In this document: in pieces, positions 1 to 4,569 of the stretch
Numbering within the stretch: the stretch's first letter is position 1
How the letters are laid out: the number at the start of each line of letters is the position of its first letter
Assembly (NCBI GenBank): GCA_028291285.1
Contig: JAQGIJ010000251.1
Location: 1 to 5,436, forward strand
Length of the DNA: 5,436 nucleotides
Source: Phenylobacterium sp.
Lineage (GTDB): Bacteria; Pseudomonadota; Alphaproteobacteria; Caulobacterales; Caulobacteraceae
Direction: 5' to 3'
Notes under the pieces: model-generated
Seen by the model: the letters and a program-made list of their open reading frames with translations, nothing else
Told to the model about the DNA's origin: nothing
Databases searched by the model: none
Translations under genes and position numbers: made by a program

Positions 1-162
1 CTGAGCCAGGGCATAGACCGGCTGCACATCGCCACCAGCAGCACGATCGACTCTCTTTCCGGCGGCGCCACCGACCAGGAGATCGAGGATTCGCGCATCG
101 TCCATCGCCTCCTCGTTCATGAGGTGGTGGGTGTGCTGAAGACGCCGGAAGCGGCGGCCTGA
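1..162 (+). CDS. C-terminal fragment of an unrecognised protein (5' end outside window)
   Basis: Frame 1 is open from the first base to TGA at 160-162 and gives 53 residues, starting LSQGIDRLHIATSST and ending GVLKTPEAAA. Third codon positions are mostly G or C, as expected for a real gene in this DNA. The fragment is mostly hydrophilic, with an acidic stretch (DQEIEDSR) followed by a hydrophobic one (VHRLLVHEVVGVL) that would suit a C-terminal helix. I do not recognise the family and see no catalytic motif. The gene converges on the SnoaL-like gene, with 50 bases between the two stops, so it probably belongs to a separate transcription unit. An extension to the left would be needed to name it. 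Confidence 0.6.
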   Translation: MSQGIDRLHIATSSTIDSLSGGATDQEIEDSRIVHRLLVHEVVGVLKTPEAAA

Positions 163-191
163 TCGCGCCCGGCCGCGGCCGCCTCAGCGGC
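153..191. other. GC-rich inverted repeats between convergent genes (possible weak terminator)
   Basis: GGCGGCC (153-159) and GGCCGCC (177-183) form a perfect 7-base inverted repeat around the stop codon of the left gene. A competing hairpin pairs GCCGC (178-182) with GCGGC (187-191) over a 4-base loop. The location between two converging genes suits a bidirectional terminator. Neither side has a T-tract, so it is not a classical intrinsic terminator. In DNA this GC-rich such repeats also arise by chance. Confidence 0.25.
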
Positions 192-212
192 TGTGCGGCG
201 GGTGCTCGGCCG

Positions 213-680
213 TCACGCCTTGGCTGCGGCCGCCGCCGCCGGCGGGTAGTGGCGCGAGATGTCGGCGATGTAATCGCCGTGCAGGATCTTCTCGACGAAC
301 CGCCATTCGCCGTCGACCTTGCGAAACTGATCGTGGTAGCGGCCGGCGGCGACGACCTCCAGCGGGAAGTCCGCAAGGCATTGCAGCACCGTGAAGTAGC
401 TGCGCGCCGACGCGGTCATACCGCCTTCGGCCACGTCGATAATCAGGTTCGTGATGACGTGGCGCGTCCCGGACCTGCCGTCGTGTACGGCGACCGAAGC
501 CCGATACCAGCGCATGACCTCCTCGAAGCCGACGCAGCGGCCGCCGTTGGGCGCGCCCTGGAGGAAGCATTCCGTGGCGCCGTTGGCGAACAGCTTGCCG
601 ATCGCCTCGAAGTTCGCCGTGTCGACCTGCTCCGCATAGAAGTGCGCGAGGTTGGTGATCTTCTCGACGTCCGTCGCCAT
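213..680 (-). CDS. SnoaL-like / NTF2-fold protein (dehydratase- or isomerase-type)
   Basis: This gene encodes 155 residues, a usual length for single-domain SnoaL-like (SnoaL_4, PF13577) proteins. The group includes scytalone dehydratase, the bile-acid 7-alpha-dehydratase BaiE and ring-dioxygenase beta subunits, and has a cone-shaped alpha+beta barrel with an internal pocket. Visible family features are the N-terminal helix ITNLAHFYAEQVD (residues 9-20), the segment TRHVITNLIIDV (72-83), and the end strands YHDQFRKVDGEWRFVEK (115-131). Tyr15, Asp20 and His74 lie where BaiE-type enzymes carry their Tyr/Asp/His triad, with the same five-residue Tyr-Asp spacing. It ends in a low-complexity Ala-rich tail. 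The ATG at 680 is chosen because AGGA (complement of 688-691) lies 7 bases upstream. The frame stays open to 797, but that extension is Arg-rich, unlike the family and without support. No signal peptide is seen, so it is probably cytoplasmic. It lies downstream of the AraC-type gene on the same strand, separated by 141 bases. The fold is confident; the reaction and substrate are unknown. Confidence 0.85.
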   Translation of the reverse strand: MATDVEKITNLAHFYAEQVDTANFEAIGKLFANGATECFLQGAPNGGRCVGFEEVMRWYRASVAVHDGRSGTRHVITNLIIDVAEGGMTASARSYFTVLQCLADFPLEVVAAGRYHDQFRKVDGEWRFVEKILHGDYIADISRHYPPAAAAAAKA

Positions 681-699
681 CTGCGTTTCCTGCCCGCGC

Positions 700-718
700 C
701 GTCGATCTTTGCTCGACG
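700..718. promoter_or_regulatory. Inverted repeat in leader of the SnoaL-like gene (possible operator)
   Basis: CGTCGA (700-705) and TCGACG (713-718) are perfect inverted 6-base arms with a 7-base spacer. They lie about 20 bases upstream of the start codon of the SnoaL-like gene and just upstream of its ribosome binding site. This could be a repressor operator or an RNA hairpin. The arms are short, so chance is a real alternative. Confidence 0.25.
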
Positions 719-736
719 TATGGGGCCGCAACTGTA

Positions 737-755
737 CGGGCGCGGCGAGCGCCCG
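737..755. other. Hairpin between regulator gene and SnoaL-like gene
   Basis: CGGGCGC (737-743) and GCGCCCG (749-755) form a perfect 7-base stem with a 5-base loop. It lies in the 141-base gap after the regulator gene and before the SnoaL-like gene. No U-tract follows in the leftward direction, so a full intrinsic terminator is not supported. It could attenuate read-through or protect a processed 3' end. I found no convincing -35/-10 pair in this gap, so it is open whether the SnoaL-like gene has its own promoter or relies on read-through. Confidence 0.3.
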
Positions 756-821
756 CTCCATCCGCGAGCGCGCCGATGGTTCGCGAATGCGTGCCAAATG
801 AGCCCGGGCGTGGGCGGACAG

Positions 822-1862
822 TCAGACTTCGGCGACCGCCATCACCCTGGCCTCGTCGCGGAACTTGCGCGGCGAGATCCCCGTCCAGTTGGAGAAGGCC
901 AAGTCGAAGCTGGTCCGGTCGGCATAACCGAGCTGCGCCGCAATCTGCGCGATGGAAAGCGATGTCTCGTGCAGGTAGCTCTTGGCGAGCTCCGTCTGCG
1001 CGCGCATCAGCACGGTCCGGAACGTCAGGCCGTCGTCGGCGAGCCGCCGTTGCAGGGTCCGTACCGACATATTGAGCCGCCTGGCGACCTCATCGATTGT
1101 GTTGTGCACCGAGGGCTGCATGGTGACGAGGCGCCCTATCCGCGCCGCCAGATCGGCGCCGGGCACACGGTTGAGCAGGGCGTTGCAGCGCTCCACGTAA
1201 TACCTGTGCAGGTACTCGTTCCCGTAGGGCAGGGGCGCATCCGTCAGCTCGGCCGGCCAGGTGAGCATCACCCGGGGTCGGTTGAAACGCAGCCGGAACG
1301 GCGCGAACGCGCGCATGAACTGACCGTCCTCGGTTGAAATATCCAGCTCCAGACAGAAGCCGCGCCTGGGGCCGCGCCACAGATGCTCGAAGGTCGTCAT
1401 CATCGCGCTGGTCTCGCGGAACAGGCTCATCTCCCGCAGGTCGTCCGGCACGGCGTCCAGAACCACCTCGAGGCCGCAGAGCTTGCCGGCCGTTTCGACC
1501 GGCCAGAATTCGCAAAACGAGAAGCAGTAATCGCGTGTCCTCGCCGAGATCTCCACGAACTGCCGCAGCGTCGGCGACGTCATGACCGCCAGGCCGAAGA
1601 GACCGTAGGCCGCCAGGTAATGCCGGCGGCCCACGTCAGACCAAAGGTCGCGCCTGCCGAGCGTCAGTCTGTGGAAGGCCCGCTCGAAGGCGACCTCCGC
1701 CTTGGCGGGGACGAAGCCGCACGCCGGCAGGGGCGCCTCCAGATCGAGCCCGATCTCCTCGAACGCAGGCGTCGGGTCGATGCCGGCGCGTCGCAGGACG
1801 TCGGTCATGACGCCGATGCTGAAGGCCGGAATCTGCAGGGTCGAAAGGTTGTCTTCCCGCAT
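822..1862 (-). CDS. AraC-family transcriptional regulator (N-terminal arabinose-binding/OruR-type sensor domain)
   Basis: This gene encodes 346 residues, normal for AraC regulators with an N-terminal PF12625-type ligand domain (about residues 15-210) and a C-terminal double helix-turn-helix domain (about 250-336). The first DNA-reading unit is IDEVARRLNMSVRTLQRRL (256-274). The second is SIAQIAAQLGYADRTSFDLAF (303-323), followed by the family signature WTGISPRKFR (326-335). The sensor half contains RHYLAAYGLFGLAVMTSPTL (80-99), a conserved pattern in this subfamily. The ATG at 1862 is chosen because AGGAG within a G-rich Shine-Dalgarno stretch (complement of 1871-1880) sits 8 bases upstream. 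A longer frame to 1964 would run through the promoter. Such proteins bind DNA as dimers and usually activate transcription with a small-molecule ligand. It is divergent from the receptor gene, with a tandem half-site array between them, so it most likely controls that operon. The ligand is unknown and is probably the imported compound or a derivative. Confidence 0.93.
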   Translation of the reverse strand: MREDNLSTLQIPAFSIGVMTDVLRRAGIDPTPAFEEIGLDLEAPLPACGFVPAKAEVAFERAFHRLTLGRRDLWSDVGRRHYLAAYGLFGLAVMTSPTLRQFVEISARTRDYCFSFCEFWPVETAGKLCGLEVVLDAVPDDLREMSLFRETSAMMTTFEHLWRGPRRGFCLELDISTEDGQFMRAFAPFRLRFNRPRVMLTWPAELTDAPLPYGNEYLHRYYVERCNALLNRVPGADLAARIGRLVTMQPSVHNTIDEVARRLNMSVRTLQRRLADDGLTFRTVLMRAQTELAKSYLHETSLSIAQIAAQLGYADRTSFDLAFSNWTGISPRKFRDEARVMAVAEV

Positions 1863-1870
1863 CCGCTCTG

Positions 1871-1880
1871 CTCCTCCCCC
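1871..1880 (-). promoter_or_regulatory. Shine-Dalgarno deciding the start of the AraC-type regulator
   Basis: Read on the minus strand, this is GGGGGAGGAG, a near-ideal match to the anti-Shine-Dalgarno of 16S rRNA, 8 bases before ATG at 1862. It fixes the start and rules out the in-frame upstream ATG at 1964. Confidence 0.75.
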
Positions 1881-1898
1881 GTTTTCTGCCTTGGCGTG

Positions 1899-1927
1899 AT
1901 TTGACGCAGAACGTGGCGGATTTTCAA
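1899..1927 (-). promoter_or_regulatory. Predicted sigma70-type promoter for the AraC-type regulator
   Basis: On the minus strand, TTGAAA (complement of 1922-1927, 5 of 6 matches to TTGACA) is followed after exactly 17 bases by TCAAAT (complement of 1899-1904, 4 of 6 matches to TATAAT). Transcription would begin near 1892, leaving a leader of about 30 bases that contains the strong ribosome binding site. The -35 lies about 44 bases from the nearest TGGCGC element, close enough for the regulator to influence its own promoter. This rests on pattern matching only. Confidence 0.45.
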
Positions 1928-1970
1928 TAGCGCGGCCAACGAGCTGCGGCGAGCGCGGGGCCATCGATCC

Positions 1971-2037
1971 TGGCGCAATCCAACGGAATGGCGCGGATCC
2001 GAGAATAATTGGCGCGAACGAGAATATCTGTCGCGCC
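1971..2037 (+). promoter_or_regulatory. Tandem half-site array, probable AraC-type operator of the receptor operon
   Basis: Three copies of TGGCGC (1971-1976, 1989-1994, 2010-2015) and a variant TGTCGC (2029-2034) occur in the same orientation, 18, 21 and 19 bases apart, close to two helical turns. The last two belong to a longer direct repeat: 2000-2018 and 2019-2037 are adjacent 19-base units starting CGAGAATA and matching at 14 of 19 positions. Direct-repeat half-sites about 20 bases apart are what AraC-family dimers bind. The array points towards the receptor gene and ends about 67 bases before its start codon, where an activator next to or over a -35 element would sit. No strong -10 is visible downstream (CAACAT at 2047-2052 is a weak candidate), as is common in activator-dependent promoters. 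Binding by the adjacent regulator is inferred. Confidence 0.55.
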
Positions 2038-2060
2038 CGCGCCGAACAACATAGGGCGGC

Positions 2061-2082
2061 TCGCGGCCGTCGAATGCCGCGA
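2061..2082 (+). other. Hairpin in the leader of the receptor gene
   Basis: TCGCGGC (2061-2067) and GCCGCGA (2076-2082) are perfect 7-base inverted arms around an 8-base loop. The 3' arm ends 11 bases before the GGAGG ribosome binding site, with an A-run between. In the mRNA this could stabilise the 5' end or tune ribosome access. Without a T-tract it is not a terminator. Confidence 0.35.
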
Positions 2083-2093
2083 CGGAAAAAGGG

Positions 2094-2107
2094 GGAGGAA
2101 CGCTGTG
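2094..2107 (+). promoter_or_regulatory. Shine-Dalgarno and GTG start of the TonB-dependent receptor
   Basis: GGAGG at 2094-2098 lies 6 bases upstream of GTG at 2105-2107. This start puts the hydrophobic signal-peptide core right after a short N-region with one Lys, as expected for export. The in-frame ATG at 2009 lies inside the tandem half-site array and would add 32 charged residues before the signal peptide. Confidence 0.75.
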
Positions 2108-4498
2108 GCTCACAAGGCGATGCTCTACTGCGGCGCGATGGCGCTGGCGGGTTGGCTGAATACCTCGGCGGCAGGCGCGGCTGCGCCGGGGCAAACGGGA
2201 GACTCGGCCTCGACCGTGCAGGAGGTCGTCGTGACGGCGCGGAAGCGGGCGGAGTCGCTGCAGACCATCCCGCAAGCGGTCTCGGCGCTGAACGGCTCGC
2301 AGCTTGAACGACAAGGCATCCGCGGCGCCAGGGACCTTCAGCGAAGCGTACCCGGCCTGCAGATCCCCCCCAGCCTGCAGAGCGTCACGGGCATAAAGAT
2401 CGGCATACGTGGCCAGCTGGCGTCCGACTACCTGCTGACGGTCAGCCAGCCCGTCGGGCTCTACGAGGACAGCGTCAACATCCCGCACCCCGCCGGCACA
2501 GACCTGGCGCTGTTCGACCTGGAGCGCGTCGAGGTGCTGAGAGGGCCGCAGGGGACGCTCTACGGGCGCAACACGACCGGCGGGGCGTTGAACATCATCA
2601 CCCGCGGCCCCGACTACGACGGCTACCACGGCTATGTGCTGGGCGAAGTCGGCAACTACAGCGACTGGAAGGTCGGCGGGGCGGTCAACGTGCCCCTGGT
2701 CAAGGATGTGCTGTCCGTCCGGCTGGCCGCCCAGCACTGGTATCGCGAGGGTTTCGGCAAGTCGCTGGTGACGGGGGAGCGGCTTGGCGACAGCCGCAAC
2801 GACGACATCGTGCGCGCCACCGTCCGCTTCGACCCCGTGGCGAGCTTCACGAGCCGGCTGGAGGTGGAGTACTTCCACGCCAAACGCGCCGGGGCCCTGT
2901 ATCAGACGGGGCAACTGCTGAGCCCTGCCATCGCCGATCAGGAATGGGTTCTGGAAGGCCGGCCCGGCGGCCTTTCGCCCACCCAGGTCGTGGGGCATTA
3001 CCCCGACCGCTTCACCAACTACTCGATCACCGGCGACTTCGACCGCGTCACGGGCTGGCACGTGGCCTGGGATTCGACCTGGCACATCACCGATTCCGTC
3101 GACCTGCGCTCGATCACCGGCATGCACCAGTTCACCGACTTCCAGGCGGTCGAGCTGGGCGGCGCGACCGTCCAGACGTTCGGGGAAGGCCTGGGCGTCG
3201 GCGGGAAGAGCTATGTGGCAGGCAGGGAGACCTTGCCGCTGGACCCGGACCAGCAGTCCACCCAGTGGTCGCAGGAATTCAACCTCTCCGGCCGGGCGTT
3301 CGAAAATCGCCTGAACTGGCTGGTGGGGGCGTTCTACAGCCGTGACCGCGGCAACGAGAACCAGACCGCCTCGGTCTATCCAGCGCTGATCAACGCTGCC
3401 GGATTCACGGCCTTCGACGTCGATTTCTACGATCCCAGGGTCACCTCGAAGACCTGGGGCCTGTTCACCCAGGACGACATCAAGATCAGCGACGTCTTCA
3501 GCATCACGGCGGGCTACCGCTACTCCGAGGAGAAGCTGGCGAGCCAGAGCTCGTTCATGCTGCACCTCTTGGGTCCAAACGTCTTCGTCTGCCAGGCCGG
3601 CGCCAACCTCAACGTGGCCGTGGCCAGCCGATCACTCTGCCTGACACAGGAGGCGGCGAAGGCGAGCGGCTCGTCCTATCTGCTCAGCTTCAACTTCCAA
3701 TTCACCCGGGACATCCTGCTTTACCTGAAGACCGCCCGGGGCTTCAGGGGCGGCACCCTGCAGGAACGGGCGCCGGGGACTGAGCCGGCCAGGCCAGAGA
3801 CCGACATCGAGTACGAGATCGGTCTCAAGGCCGACCTTCTCGACGGACGGATCCGGAGCAATATCGCGCTCTATCGCACCAAGTACGCGAACAAGCAGGA
3901 GCAGGCGATCGTCGGCCTGCCTTCGGGCGCCGTCTTCACGCCGATCGTCAACGCCGCGACCGCGCGCATCCAGGGCGTGGAGGCCGAACTGACGGCCATT
4001 CCGACGCCGGGGCTGACGCTCAACGCCAACGCCACCTTCATGGAGGGCGTCTACACGAACTACCCGAACGCGCTGACCCCCTGGGGCACGGTCATTCCGA
4101 ACGCCAGCGGGACGGCGTTCGCCAACCCGCGGTGGGTTCTCGACATTGCGGGCCGCTACACCCATCCGGTCGGACCGGGCGAAGCCGCCGTGACGCTCGA
4201 CTACAACTGGACGAGCAAGGTCCCCACGACCTTGCTGAACAACGACCCGAGCCTCTCGCCCTCGCTCCAGCACGACTGGCGCACGGCCATCGGCCTGCTG
4301 AACGCCACGCTCGAATATCGCCTGCCCGAGCAGGGGCTGACGTTCACCGTCTTCGCCAGCAACCTGACGAACGAGCATTACCAGCGCTACGCCTTCACCT
4401 TCGCCTCGCCCCCGGCGCCCTGGGGCTACACGGGCGTGACCTTGGCGCCGCGGATGTATGGGATCACGATCCGGAAGTCCTTCGGGGGCGGTGAATGA
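2105..4498 (+). CDS. TonB-dependent outer-membrane receptor
   Basis: This gene encodes 797 residues, typical for a TonB-dependent receptor without an extra N-terminal signalling domain. Order: Sec signal peptide (about 1-27: short N-region, core MLYCGAMALAGW, AxA-type cleavage near AAGAAA); TonB box (around 38-47, VQEVVVTARK); plug domain (about 50-170) with RVEVLRGPQGTLYGRN (141-156) and GGALNIIT (159-166); then a 22-strand-type beta barrel to the C-terminus, including YEIGLKADLLDGRIRSN near 570-586. The last strand reads RMYGITIRKSF, whose Phe793 is the usual terminal aromatic, followed by an unusual GGGE tail. Cys496 and Cys512 could form a disulfide in an external loop. The protein uses the TonB-ExbBD proton motive force to import a substrate too large or scarce for porins. 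It lacks the FecA-type signalling domain, so control by an anti-sigma pathway is unlikely and the neighbouring AraC protein is the natural regulator. The substrate is unknown; a siderophore is not specially indicated, and a catabolic compound is plausible given the two enzyme-like neighbours. Confidence 0.96.
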   Translation: MAHKAMLYCGAMALAGWLNTSAAGAAAPGQTGDSASTVQEVVVTARKRAESLQTIPQAVSALNGSQLERQGIRGARDLQRSVPGLQIPPSLQSVTGIKIGIRGQLASDYLLTVSQPVGLYEDSVNIPHPAGTDLALFDLERVEVLRGPQGTLYGRNTTGGALNIITRGPDYDGYHGYVLGEVGNYSDWKVGGAVNVPLVKDVLSVRLAAQHWYREGFGKSLVTGERLGDSRNDDIVRATVRFDPVASFTSRLEVEYFHAKRAGALYQTGQLLSPAIADQEWVLEGRPGGLSPTQVVGHYPDRFTNYSITGDFDRVTGWHVAWDSTWHITDSVDLRSITGMHQFTDFQAVELGGATVQTFGEGLGVGGKSYVAGRETLPLDPDQQSTQWSQEFNLSGRAFENRLNWLVGAFYSRDRGNENQTASVYPALINAAGFTAFDVDFYDPRVTSKTWGLFTQDDIKISDVFSITAGYRYSEEKLASQSSFMLHLLGPNVFVCQAGANLNVAVASRSLCLTQEAAKASGSSYLLSFNFQFTRDILLYLKTARGFRGGTLQERAPGTEPARPETDIEYEIGLKADLLDGRIRSNIALYRTKYANKQEQAIVGLPSGAVFTPIVNAATARIQGVEAELTAIPTPGLTLNANATFMEGVYTNYPNALTPWGTVIPNASGTAFANPRWVLDIAGRYTHPVGPGEAAVTLDYNWTSKVPTTLLNNDPSLSPSLQHDWRTAIGLLNATLEYRLPEQGLTFTVFASNLTNEHYQRYAFTFASPPAPWGYTGVTLAPRMYGITIRKSFGGGE

Positions 4499-4569
4499 AC
4501 CGCCACGCCTTCGCCGCTGCGAACTGCGACCGGCGCCCTTCCGCTATGCGATTGAAAGGCTCGAGATGA
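4495..4569 (+). CDS. Possible 24-codon coupling ORF between receptor and hydrolase genes
   Basis: ATG at 4495-4497 overlaps the receptor stop (TGA 4496-4498) as ATGA. The frame runs 24 codons to TGA at 4567-4569, which overlaps the hydrolase ATG (4566-4568) as a second ATGA. The peptide begins MNRHAFAAANCDRRP, is basic (six Arg, one Lys) and resembles no family I know. It may be a translation relay that delivers ribosomes from the receptor to the hydrolase, with no function for the peptide itself. No good ribosome binding site precedes it, which fits coupling but also fits chance. It conflicts with the alternative in which the hydrolase starts at GTG 4491. Confidence 0.25.
   Translation: MNRHAFAAANCDRRPSAMRLKGSR

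Noticed and set aside
780..787. TTCGCGAA palindrome just after the regulator stop
   Set aside because: It is only 8 bases, not extended by flanking symmetry, and expected by chance in DNA of this composition.
681..797. N-terminal extension of the SnoaL-like protein to the upstream ATG at 797
   Set aside because: The added 39 residues are Arg-rich and unlike the family, while the ATG at 680 has a correctly spaced AGGA.
249..1337. 362-codon open frame on the plus strand opposite the SnoaL-like and regulator genes
   Set aside because: It spans two well-supported genes on the other strand and their gap, and its translation has no recognisable domain.
1901..1929. TTGACG with a downstream TCAATA as a plus-strand promoter for the receptor
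   Set aside because: The -10 is poor, and the start would lie upstream of the operator array, leaving the activator sites inside the transcript. The overlapping minus-strand pair is better spaced and placed.
1805..3565. 586-codon open frame on the minus strand opposite the receptor and running into the regulator gene
   Set aside because: It is antisense to a clear TonB-dependent receptor, is rich in Arg, Gly, Val and Asp as expected from reading GC-rich codons backwards, and shows no family motif. It is a composition artefact.
3632..4378. 248-codon minus-strand frame inside the receptor gene
   Set aside because: It lies fully inside the barrel coding region in the opposite direction, with no motif and no ribosome binding site support.
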